Assembly (NCBI GenBank): GCA_963575745.1
Contig: CAUYUJ010014256.1
Span: forward strand, 122,001 to 186,000
Direction of reading: 5' to 3'
DNA from: Prorocentrum cordatum
Lineage: Eukaryota > Sar > Dinophyceae > Prorocentrales > Prorocentraceae
Length of the DNA stretch: 64,000 nt
Below the pieces are notes generated by a model. That model did not search any database, was not told the DNA's origin, and was given only the letters and a program-made list of their open reading frames with translations. This document shows, one piece after another, positions 47,101 through 59,100 of the stretch; within the stretch, counting starts at the first letter, position 1, and each line of letters starts with the position of its first letter. A program made the position numbers and the translations under genes.

Positions 47101-50100
47101 ACGAGAGTTCCTCATCGAGTCGTCAGCACGGGATGGGCGGTACCCCAAGCTGTGGGATCGCCCCTGCATGCGGACCTTGATGCGCGCGACGGGAGCCCGG
47201 GTTCTCGCCATAGACATGTGCGAGTGGGGGCTTGCACCACCGGACGAGCCACAGCATCGGTATCAGAAGCGGACCTGGTGGTTGGCATCACTTGGTCTCT
47301 ACCCCTATGCCTTGATTCTAGCCAGGAGGTGCACAGGCCATCACATGCACCGCACGTTGGAGGGCGGCCTACCGTATGATCTAACGGACGCCCAGGTAGA
47401 AGCCTACAACCTTGATGCTCGCACGCGGCTCAGTAAAGCCGAGGCCAGCGAATTGATCAACCTCAGCACCAAACTGAGCGAAGCCGGCGAGTACTACGGC
47501 CTCGACAGCGACGGGGTCACCGTCACACTGCCCCCGGACGACAAGCTGATCCGCGTGAACCAGCTCATCGCGCGAGCTGCCCCAGACAATTTCCACTGGG
47601 CGAGGATCGATTTCCGCACCAAGCGGCACTACTCCGCCTTGCCGGAGAGCCAGTGGGCCCTCTACTTCGGCAAGACCCCCGAGGGCGAGCTCCGCTTCAC
47701 CCTCGGCAAGCAGGCCCCGTCCAACCTGGAAGGTGGAGGACGTGTTCCCAGCGGTACTCCCCAGCTCAGTGCAGCGGTAAAAGGAGAGTTGGGAAGCGCA
47801 GGCTTCGGGCTGGGATTGCGGGGCATGCGGAGGACCCAGCACGCAGGGCAATATGCACCGCGGCTGTGCGCTGCCTGGGCAGCCGCGCTCAAAGCAGCGG
47901 CTGCCGGCACCGCCCCAGAGAAGCTGGAACAACAGATCGCCGCTATGGATGCCGAGGCGCGGGCTTTGGAGGAGAAGTTGGAAGACAAGGTGGCGCGGGC
48001 CGGGCGCTATGACGCCCTGGAACAAGAACCCCCCCCCTCTTTTCAGCCTCCGACCTGTGCGGGAGAGGGCGGCGGTACCGCAGATGGGGCCACCGACGAG
48101 CACGAGCATAGCGTGAAATGCGGCAGCCTGGAGCAGAGCGCCAACACCTGCTGCCTACCTCATTCGATATGGAGAAGCTCAATGGAGGTCGAATTCGAGG
48201 GGGGCTCAAAGGGCCACCAGGGAGGTGGTCGTTCAAAGGACGGCTACCTGGAGAGGAACGAGGCGGAGGCGGATGGCCTAAGCTCAAAGGGCGAAGGCCG
48301 AGGTGAGGAAGAGGTGGAGGTGGAGACCGACGGCGAGCCAGCCATAACCACATGGGGTGGCGACGAGAAGCGCGGTGGCAGACGAGGTGGCAAGCGAGGG
48401 GGCTGGAAGCGCAACAAGGCGCGCAAGCGTGAAGCACGCGAAACTGCTGCTCGCGGAGGTGGCGGATCTGGCGGAGGTGGCGATGATGACGGCGACGGGG
48501 ACGAGAGCCCCGAGGAGGAAGAGGAGGAGAACCGCCGCCAGAAGAAGGCGAGGGAAGCCGAGGACGCGGCGTCGCGGGCCAGCCCGGTGCGGGTCTTCGT
48601 CCCGCAGCAGGGGGACCAGTGGGTGTTGCTCAAGGGGGGCCCGTTCGAGGCTGGAGAGGTTAAGGCAAGGTTAAGGGTCGCCGAGACACTGTCCGGGGGC
48701 TTCTTCGACGCCGACCAGTTGTACCTCTTCGAGTGCACAGAGGATGACGATACTGCAGGGGCATATGGGCCACCTCTCGACGACGAGGAAGCGGTGCGCC
48801 CCGGCGAGAAGTTGCTGCTGTGGGCCACGCTGAAGCCGCCCAAGGAATGGACCAGTTGGAGCCCCCGGTGGAACCGGGACCAACAACCCGCACCTGGTGC
48901 CACAGCCCAGGAGGGTCAGCGGAGAGTCACGGCCAGGATTGCTGATAGAGCGGCAGCAGCAGCAGCAGCGCCGGCAAGGCCGAGCGGGGCCGCAGCGAGC
49001 TCAGCAACCGGCAGTGGCCGCCAGCCAGCCCCAACGTTCAGCGAAGTGGCGGCAGCAGCGGGCGGCGCCCGAGCGAGCTCGGTACCCCCGTCCAGCGGTG
49101 GCACTTCGAGGAGTTCAGGCGCTTTGATGCGAGTCGAGGAACAGCTCGCTGAAGCTCAGGGGCAGCATGCCCGAGCAGCGAGCGAGGGCGGCGACCAGGA
49201 GCTGAGCGCGGCGCGCGTGGTAGGACAGCTGGAGATCAGTCGCAACGAGGTCCAGGCCCGCCGCGCTGCCCGGCTCGAGCGCGAGGCGCGCCGGCGGGAG
49301 CGCGAGGACCAGAGGGCCTCCAGCGCACCCCCAGAGCCCCACAGCCCACAGGTGCCCACGGAGGCCCCTCCTCCGCCCGAGGCGGAGGAGGACCCAGAGA
49401 CCACCTCGGAGGAGATGGGGCGCCGGGTTGCCGAGGCGCACCCGGGCGTAGCCTGCCGTGGGGGGGTCCACAAGTGCAACGCTGCTCGACGATTCGTCAA
49501 GAACTTCAACGACGTGCGGAGGGGTGGCAAGAGCCACGACCTGCAGCATGCTGACATCCTGTATCGAACGGGATCGGGCAGATCAGCGACGTCTTGATGC
49601 AGGCATATCCCGGGGCCGACCCGACGGACCCATCCCTGCCGCCGGAGCCTCGCCAGCTCGGCGAGATCCTGGCGCGCTACGTGGAGGAGCACGAGACGTT
49701 GAAGCTCAAGATGACGAGCTTAGGCATTCCACGAGACGAACAGGCCGGTGGTGGAATCCTGGACCCCATCTACGTCGCGACTGAGAAGACTTACGTCGAG
49801 GAGTACGAGGGTCGGGATGTCCCAAGCGCTCGCAGCCGCAGCCGCCGGCGGAGTGGAGGAGCAGCCCCCTCTGGGGGAATGAAGCCCCCCGGGGGCACTC
49901 CTGGCGACTCAGAGTCATCTGCCTCCGAGACGATGGCCCCTGACACCCGAGGCCGGCTGCGAGCGAGGTCGCCCCAGGATGAGAGCCGGGGGCGCGGCTC
50001 CGCCCCGGACCCGAGGGATCCAGGGCGCAGGTGCGGAGGCCCTGAGGTGCCGCCGGCGGACACCCGCCGAGGCGCGCACCAGAAGGGCTGTGCGGAGGCA

Positions 50101-53100
50101 CACCAGGACGAGAGTCGATCATCGCCGGTGACACCCCGGCCTGGCACCCCCGAGGCCAAGGAGTACTTGCACTGGTGCCTGGAGCATGCTGAGTTTGCTC
50201 CCGAGCTGGTGAAAGAGGTGACGGACCTGGGGAACCGCCTGCTACTCGCCGCAGGGAGCGTGGAGGCAGCAGCAGCGAGGCTCCGCGAGGAACGGGAGCT
50301 CGCCCTCGGGAACCCGCTCGGGGGAGTGCTCGATCCCGAGTTCGGCGAGGCGCTCGAGGAGGATCACCGGCTGTACCTCCAGGAGATGGCGAGCAGGGGC
50401 GTCCCCGTTCGGAGGCAGCAGCCCAGGCGCCGGACTATAGCCAAGCCCCACGCTTCCGCGAGGGACCATGCCCTGGAGATGTACGCCAAGGCCTGGAAGG
50501 ACACGTCCTACGGCGCCGTGCTCTGGGCCACTCCGGAGGCCGAGGCCGCCCTGTCCGCTTCCGAGCTCATCGAGAGCCCGTCAGGGCGTGTGCCTAAGAT
50601 GTTGCCGGACCGCACAGTGAGCAGCGAGGGACGCCCCATACATGATATGAGGGTTGCCAATGGAGACTCGCCCAAAGAGCTGCATCCGCCAGCGCTCCAG
50701 CCCAAGCACGAAGCTCTTGTGCGCCTGTCACTCTGGTGGTCCGCACGCCACCCGGGCGTCCCGCAGGTGATAGCCAAGCGGGACGTGTCGCGGGCCTTCA
50801 AGTGGCACTGGGTGCGCGACGAGGACGTGGCCGAGTTTGGCACCTCCCTCCCCGGCGACGCCGTGGGTCTGACCACGCGCGTGATCATGATCCACTGCGT
50901 GATGGTCTTCGGGTGGTCGGGGTCGCCGGGCGAGTACATGGCGTTCGCCTGGAGTGCCAAGTGGGACCACGAGCGGCGCCGCCCACCAGACCCAGCGGTC
51001 AACGACACAGTGCGCTGGTCGTCCAAGTGGCTGATGGACGACGGCGTCTTGGTCGAGCCGCTGGTCGGCCTTCGGCCCTGGCTCAGCGCAGCCGACTGCG
51101 ACGCGAGCATGCGGCGCGTCTGGGGCGACGACGCGATCAACGTCGACAAGATGGCAGAGGAGGGCACTTTCCAGGCAGAGCAGCTGGTCTGGGGCCTATA
51201 CTTGGATGTAGACAAGCAGCGCTCGAGGCTCCCCGAGCCCAAGTGCGTGAAAGCCGCCCACCTCTTGGCGATCGACGAGCTTCGCTATGGATGCCGACGG
51301 GTTCCCATCAAAGTCGTCCAGGAGCTGAGGGGGTCGGCCCAGTTCTGGGTGGCTACGCAGCCGGCTATCAAGCCCGAGCTGCCGGTCATTGACCGCCTCC
51401 TCGGCGGTGGGCTCAGCGCAGCCTGGGCGGAACCCCGAGGTAGCGCTGAGGAGGTCGCCCTTGCCTGGGACGAGTGGGACCAGACCCTCGAGCTGCTGCG
51501 GGTGCTCTTCGACGCACCCGAGGCCTGGGCGTCCACTTTCGAGGCGAGCTTCATTTCCTGTCTAGGGCCGCGCGAGCGCCTGGCACTCCCAGGGGCCGCC
51601 GCCCGGACGAGATGGACTGGGGGGGACGCAACCACGACGACCATCGGCAGCATCGACTGGGGGCGGGCAGTGGCCGGCAGCAAAGCGATGCCACCTCACT
51701 ACATGGCCGTGGACGCCGCCCCGCTCCTACGCCAGCTGGAGGACGTGCTGAGCCACCCAGGGGCCGAGAAAGATTGGGCGATCGCCATCGTGGAGCTGCT
51801 CGCGTTTGTAGCCCTAGCTGCCGCTAGGGGTAGCGAGTGGCAAGGCGAGCTGGTCTTCTACGTCACCGACAACATGAACGTGCGGTCGTGGATTTCCAAG
51901 AGGCGGCCCAAGCACCCGCTGGCACGGCACCTCATTCGCCTCGTCCAGCGCCTGGAGGCTTGCTACGGGTTCAGCACGACCGCGCTGTACATACGCACTT
52001 ACCACAACGACATCGCGGACTGGCTGTCGCGGGAAGAGGCCAAGAAGGTCCACTCCGAGCTTCTCCGCAAAGGGTGGACCCGTATCGAGCCGCCCGAGGA
52101 ATGGGGGAAGATGCTGGCCGAGGCAAAGGAGCACCTCCTGCGGCTACCTGGAGAAGATGGGCCCATTGCGGAGTCAGCGCTCCGGCATCGGGCGCTGAGG
52201 ACCCCAGCAGCGGTGCCACGCAACCTCGCCCTCACAGGGCGCCGGGGCCTCGAGCTGGGAAGCCCACTGGGGACTTACGGGCGAGCCTGGGAGCAGCTCG
52301 GTGGCGAGCTGACCACGGGCGACTCCACGGGGGTGGACTGGATCATGTGCACGCTGTCTCTGGACCCGAAGGGCTTTGAAGTCGAGAAGTTGGCATCCTC
52401 AATTACCCGGGCGAGGCCACAAGTTGTTGTGGTCGACGCCCCGGGCAAGCTCGACCTGACCCGCGTGGTCAAGGTGCTGCGCAAGCTGGGGTACCGCGTG
52501 TACGATCTGGAGGTCGTCTGCACCCACTACGGCGACATGACAGCTCGAGCTCGGAGCCTGATCGTGGCGGGCAAGGGGCCAGCAGGCGTTAGCCTGGCGG
52601 GCATGCGTATGCCGCCGGCGCGCCGCTGTCCCCATGGAGTGAAGCACGCGCTGAAGGACAAGCCCAGCGAAGGCTGTCACCACTGGCTCGACGACGAGGG
52701 GAGCGTCACCTGGGACCCTGCAGCTCGTGGGGGCTCCGACCCTACACTGCCCAAGGGCATCGGCCACATCAAGATCGCCGGCACCAAGCAACTGGTCTGC
52801 TCAGTCGACGGCCCGATCGGCACGGTTCGCTGGCCCGCTGAGGGCCCGGGCGGACCGGGAGGAACCCTGATCCACGTCCCAGGACGCAGTGGCGGGCGCA
52901 TCAGGGCGCTGTCGCCGGAAGAAGTTTGGATCGTGCAAGGAGGCGACGAGGCGTCGTGGGTGCAGCGACGAGCCCGAGGCGACTCCGAGGCCACCCTGAT
53001 GCGGGAAGCGGCGAGGTCCCTGCCGCCAGAGACGGCGAGAGCTGTACTTGGTTCTGCTGCGGACGCACTGTCGCAGACCACCCAGCGGGCAGGCGGCTGC

Positions 53101-56100
53101 CACGATCCCGCAGAAACGGCCGCCTGGGAGACGACCCGACGGTGGCTCAGGGCATGGGCGCGGAGCGAGCTCCAGGTGAAAGCTGACAGGCCAGAGGACA
53201 ACCAGCATGCTGGGGTACTGAGCGACGACGTCCATAAAGCGAGGCGCAAGAGCCAGGGCGTCCGCTTCAAGGCCATCGAGGAGGACCTCGTGCGGGGCCC
53301 CGAGCCCCCCCCCGACGCGGAGGAGGTGGACCTGGACGCAGTCGTCAACATCCCCAAGAAGCGGCGGAAGAAGAGCCCCAACCGGGGCAAGAAGGTGGAG
53401 ACCCAGGGCCTGGTCAAGCCGGTCGCCCTGGGCCGCGCTCGTGCCTCCATCGCCCTGCCGGACCACCCGATGCTGGGAGGGGACGACTACGGCCGGTGGA
53501 TCGAGGAGCAGAAGCGTGAGGCGCTGATGCTGCGACTGTCCGAGGGAACCCGCGCTGGCTACGAGACCGGCTGGAAGCAGTGGCAGAGCTTCAGAGCAGC
53601 CCAAGGGGAGTCGCCCTGGCTGGAGGGACGCGACCGCGAGGAGCGACACGCCAACGAGGAGGCACTGTTGGGCTTCGTCATCGTGTTGGCTAAGGTGCTG
53701 AAGCGCACGGAGGGTACGGTAAAACAGAAGTTGTTCGCAGTGCGCTTCGCCCACCTCGTGGTCGGGTACCCAGATCCTCTACTCCACCGAGGCCGTCTTT
53801 GGTCCACGCTCGCCGGCCTCCGGAGAGGCCAAGGGCCGAGCGGGAGGAAGCGGCCAGTGACGCCTCGTGTGCTCCTGTGGCTTCAGGGCTTCCTGAAGGA
53901 CCAGTCGGACCTCCCTGAGGCGGACGCCGCTGTCCTGTGGGCCGCCGTGGCGGTGGCCTTCTTCTCCATGTTGAGGGCGTCCGAGTACCTGGTCCAGCCC
54001 GGGAAGACATGGAGTCGAGAGCGCGTTGTGCGTGGATGGACGTCACGGGCCGCAGTGGCGACAACAAGCCCTGTGCCTTCAAGGACGCGGTGGAGGCGGT
54101 GCTCCACATCACCTCCTCGAAGACCGACCAGTACAACGTGGGGTGCGTACGGAACCAGTACGAGACGGGCACATCATTGTGCCCCGTGGCAGCACTCCGC
54201 CAGCTGGAGCGGCACTACCCGCAGAGGCTGCGGGGGAGCGAGGAGGAGCTCCCACTCTTCCGCTGGGCGAGCGGAGCGCCCATCCGTCGCGAGGAGGTGC
54301 AGCACTACCTGACGATCGCAGGGCTTGCCGCCGGGCTGCGGAAGGAGGAGATCGGCTCGCACAGCCTCCGCATCGGGGGCGCGACAGCGATGTACCACGC
54401 CGTGGACGACTTGCAGCGCGTCAAGCGCTTCGGGCGCTGGGCCTCCGATAGCTTCCACGGGTACCTGTGGGAGAGCCACGAGCCCATGCGCGGCATCTCG
54501 ACCAACATGGCGACGGATGTGTCCGAGCTCACGGCGCCGCCGGCCCATGGGGCCGAGGGCGCGCGCCGTGCAGGCAGGAGCCCGACCCCGCTTTGGCCCA
54601 AAGCAGCGCTGACCATGACGACGCTCGCCGCTACGGCTGGCAGCGCAGACGGCTACGTGCTCAAGGTCAGCCCGGTGGAGAGTCAGAATCTGCTGATCCT
54701 CGTGCTCCCGGTCGGCTTGGGAGCTTGGGCGATGGCGGCGGGGGTACTACTGGCAGCCGTGCTGCTGAGCGCTGCATGGCGGCGCGAGCAGCAGCGAAGG
54801 CGCAGAGGAGCGGCCCGCAGGCGCGGCAGCAGCTGCAGGATCCGCGCCCCCTGCGCAGGCACGCTGTGCGCAGCGCTGGTGGCGACGGCGCTCACGACAG
54901 CAGCCGGAGAGGTACAGAGCCGAGAAGTGGCGACTGTTGACGGCAAGGCCCAGGGGGCCATGCTTCGCTGGGAGCCGCAGATGGGTACGGTGGCGATCAT
55001 TGTCCCGGTGGGAACGGCGATGAAGGTGGGTGCCACGATCGCAGTGCTGCTTGCAGCAGGCATCGGGGTGATTGGCGGCTGCTGCTGCAAGATGGCCAAG
55101 GAGGACGAGGGTAGGCAGGGGCCAGCCGTGCAGCAGGCCGCCGCGCAGCAGACGCCCAAGGTGCATAAGCCTCCCAAGCAGCCGCAGAGGACGTTTTGCG
55201 ACGCAGGGGTGATGGGCCCGGTGCACTACAATGGCGTGAGGTACGTGCACGAGACCCAGGGCTTCCGCCGGGCCAACGAGGTGACGCGGGAGATGGCCCC
55301 GTCAGGGCACCGCGGGTCATCAGGATGGCCCCGTGGAGGGGAGCAGAGGCCGCACCGTGACTAGGGCGCGGGCTGCCGCCGGCCAGCGGCCGAGCGGGCA
55401 GCAAGGGACCGCCGCCGGCAACCGCCGTGCGAGCGGCCACGTGGCGCCGGCTGAGTTCAGCCTGGCGCCCGCATCAGCTTCGTACTTGCGAACGGCTGGG
55501 CGCGTGCCGCGGCCAGGCTGCCCGCGGGCAGGCGCCGCGCCGGCCTGGCACCCGGCAGTGCCGCCAAGGGGGCAGCAGCGGCGGCTTCGAGGAAGCGCCG
55601 GCGGCTAGCCCAGCCAGGGCTGCCGCGCGGGGCGCGTGGGAACCACCGCCGCCGGCATACGCTAGCGGAAGCGCGGCGCCGGCTGAGCTCAGCCTGGCGC
55701 CCGCGCTCAACTTTGCGCTTGCGAGCAGCTGGGCGCGGCGCGGCGGCAGCTGGCGCCTGAGGGCAAGAGCGCCGGCCGGCCCGGCAACCGGCAGTGCCGT
55801 CATGGGGGGCGGCGGTGGCGGCTACGGGGGCGCCGGCAGCCAGCCCAGCCAGGGCTGCTGCCTAGGGCGCACGAAGAACCACCGCGGGCGCCGGCGGCCT
55901 GCCGCCCTGCGCCTGCGGACCCACCTTGCTGGGCAGACGCGGCGGCCTGCCGCGGATGCCAGGACTGTTCTACGCCGACAAGGTCGGCGGCTACGCGTCC
56001 CACTACAGCCAGTTCGGCGTGGTGGAGCGCTCGCAGGGGGAAGGAGGCGGCGTGGCCCGCTGCGCGTGGCCGAAGACGGCGCCGGCGCGTGGAGCGCCGG

Positions 56101-59100
56101 GCGCCAGCACAGGGAGCGGCACGGCCCCTTTGGCAAAAAGGGTCGTCGTCATCATCTGAGCCGTGCACGTCCCTCTTTTCCTCCCTCTTGAGCCCCTGCC
56201 TACTAGGCTCAAGAGGTTTTAGTTTACCAGTGCTGCTTGAGGGGATATCTGGGATGTTTGGTAAAACTGATGGATCTCCCCGACTCCAGAACTGGCGCGG
56301 GCTTCCACTTGCGGTTCCCTTGCTCCTGCCCTTGCCTCTTGCTTGCCCTTTCTCTCTCCCTCTCTCTTCACCGCCGCTCCGCGGCTCAAGCCTTTCTAAG
56401 GCCAAGCTGGCCCACCCTGGGAGCCCCGCAGGGCTCCCTACCCGCCCTTTTCTGGACTTTTACAGCGCCGCCTGGCACTACAGTGCCTCGGCGGCGCGGC
56501 GTGGCCCGCTGCGCGTGGCCGAAGACGGCGCCGGCGCGTGGAGCGCCGGGCGCCAGCACAGGGAGCGGCACGGCCCCTTTGGCAAAAAGGGTCGTCGTCA
56601 TCATCTGAGCCGTGCACGTCCCTCTTTTCCTCCCTCTTGAGCCCCTGCCTACTAGGCTCAAGAGGTTTTAGTTTACCAGTGCTGCTTGAGGGGATATCCG
56701 AAAGCGCGGACCTCGTCTATAGATGTAGGGCTGGTGCTTTCTGAGAAGCGACCTCTATCTGAGAATCGAAGAACAAACATCGGCATCACACCATGTTGGA
56801 GGTCCGCGTGGATTTCTTGGATCTGCGCTGCAGGAAATCCGCGCGGCCCAGCAGCAGTTTGTGTTTACGCTGCTCTTTTGCTGCTCTAAGGAAGAAGCCT
56901 TCCCCCCTCCCCGCGCCGACAACCCCTGCCGTGGCGAGAGGACCTCCGGCCGACGCGCCTGGGCACGAGGCCCAAGGCCCCAACCCCTCCCTCTCGCGTG
57001 ACGACAAAGAACACGACTGGATGCCTTTCGCTGTTTTCGGCCTCTCTGGGGCCCTTAACTACCGGGCCTCCGGAGCGTCAAAACCGGCTCGGGAGGAAAG
57101 ACCGGTCCCAGGGAAGGGGTCAAGGCCCCAGGGGGGTCGACGTCGCGACAAACATCGCGACCTCGGGGGTCTGGGACGGGTTCGGTGTCGGAGCCGCGGA
57201 TTCCGTTGGGAGGAGGGCGTAAGGAGGGCGAGGGGGGGAGGAGGGCGAGGGAACGAGGACAAGCCAGGTGCGCTCGCGTCACATGTGACATCCTGCTTCC
57301 TCCTCCTCCTCCTCCTCCTCCTCCTCCTCCTCCTCCCGCTGCGCTGTTGTTGTGTCCGGTATCCGCGGACGGGTGCCGTATCGCGGGCCCGAAACAGCTA
57401 CCCGCAAGGACCCTCTTAGCGGCACGCGCAGTCACGAGGTAACAGTGGCAGCAGGAGCAGAAATGGGAGAGTTGGGAGGAGCAGGGTGACGAGGTGAAGG
57501 GTGGGGTTACGTCGGGCATGTCCCTCTGCCGGGGGAAAAGCCAAAAGCAGTGAAACAAACAGTCTGGAGACGATTTGTCTAGTATTGGCTGGCTATTTTG
57601 AGGTATTAGTTTGACTAGTTTTATTTGTCGTCCAAAAGCCCTCCTGTAGGGGGATATGCCCAACCTCTAAGGCTGGGGATGGGAAAGGAGCGGCCCGTCA
57701 ACGCCGAGGACGCACTCGGATACAGAATAGTGTCCCGCACTGGGGCGAGAGCGCCCTTTTGGACACTGGGAACACAGGGCCGCTGCTACAATGAGGCCCA
57801 CGCTGCAGCGGCAGCACCTTTTGACACACTGTTAACGTTCCGATCGAGAATCGAGGCACGCATTGGAAAGACCAACAAAGGACATCCGGTGGAGCAAAAA
57901 CAATGAGCGGGAAGGGAAGTTCCCGCACAGAGTAAGGGGAGACGGAGGAGTAGTATGCACATCAAGCTAGGTGCGCTCGCGCCATATCTGACATCCCAGC
58001 CTTCCCATCCTTCCAATAGCGCTGTTTTTGTTTGTTCTATCTGCAGACGTGTGTCAGAACGAACTGGAGATCGGCGCAATCGGTAATGGAGAGTTACGTA
58101 AATTGGAGGATTAGTTGGTAGATGAGCAAGATGGTATGCAGGAGGAAATGGAAGAGGAGAGGTGGAGGAGGAGGACTGAGGATGAGGTGGGTGGACGACG
58201 AGGATGAGCAGCAGCAGCATGAGTTGAGTAGAAGGAGCGGGAGGAGCATGAGGACAAGGATATGGCGGAGGGGGACGACACCGACCGGGAAGTAGTCGGG
58301 GCCAGAAGATCGGCTCGCGCTAGGACGCGAGTGCCATCCTGAATGTGTGGGAGCAAAGCGCCGATCCCAAAACAAGGCCTGCTCTGCAGCGGCAGTGCCA
58401 TGTTGAAGGACCGAACCCTAACGGATTGTGAAGCACCATCGGGGAACATAAACCATGCAGTTTTGCGCAACAACAAACAAGGAAGCTTGAGAGGGGGAGG
58501 GGCGGCGGGATCTTCCCTGGCCGTCTTCGGGGGAGAGAGGATGGTAGTCTTCCCTGCGAGTAGGTGCTCCGCAGTTGTGGAGGATCGATGAGGAGGAGGA
58601 GGAGGAGGAGGAGGAGGAGAAGAAGAAGGAGGAAGAGAAGAACGAGGAGGAGGAGGAGGGGGAGAACGAGGAGGAGGAGGAGGAGGAGGAGGAGGAGAGG
58701 TGAAGCGGGAGGGTGAGGCTAGATGGGAGCAGGGGGAGCGGCGAGGCGGGGGAAAAGAGGGGCGGAACGCGGCGGAGGGAGGAAGACGTGGGGGGGGGGG
58801 AGGGCGAGGAGTTGTAGGAGGCTTGGGAGGGCGAGATGGGGGAGGACGAGGAGAAACAGACGTCGGAGGAGGAGGACGAGGAGGAGGAGGAGGAGGAGGA
58901 GGAAGAGGAGGAGGAGGAGGGGGGAGGAGGGGGTTGGGCGGGCGGGGCAGGCTGAGGGGGGGGGGGATGGGGATGGCATTTGGAGGAGGGTGGCGAGGTG
59001 TGGGGGGGAGAACTCCTCACCTCGGTCGCCTCATCGATCCCTCTTTCGCTCGGTGCGCTCTTCCTTGGTCGAGGGAGCCCCCTCCCCTCCGTCCCTCCCT

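Larger units (their letters stand above)
40348..56699 (+). mobile_element. Tyrosine-recombinase retroelement with split direct repeats (PAT/Ngaro-like), 16.35 kb
   Basis: Order read from the sequence: A1 (40347-40505), ORF1, ORF2, recombinase frame, B1 (56047-56249), A2 (56252-56410), 85-bp spacer, B2 (56496-56698). Split direct repeats A1-B1-A2-B2 are the hallmark of the PAT/Ngaro branch of DIRS-like retroelements, which integrate a circular intermediate with a tyrosine recombinase and leave no target duplication. RT, RNase H and recombinase residues are all present. The methyltransferase-like domain lies between RNase H and recombinase, the place where DIRS-like elements carry one. Known PAT/Ngaro elements are several kb long; this one is much larger because ORF1 is about 3,080 aa. 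The near-identical repeats suggest a fairly recent insertion. It lies in sense orientation inside RPL10A intron 6. Ends are accurate to 1-2 nt from the interrupted foldback target. Confidence 0.92.

Noticed and set aside
56089-56640. Protein of 183 aa beginning in B1 and crossing A2 and B2
   Set aside because: It is made of repeat sequence; its middle is a duplicate of ORF1's first codons and has no independent support.
40348-56699. Virus or endogenous virus
   Set aside because: The membrane segments prompted the idea, but tyrosine recombinase, DIRS-type RT-RNase H and split direct repeats point to a retroelement; no capsid or envelope family was recognised.
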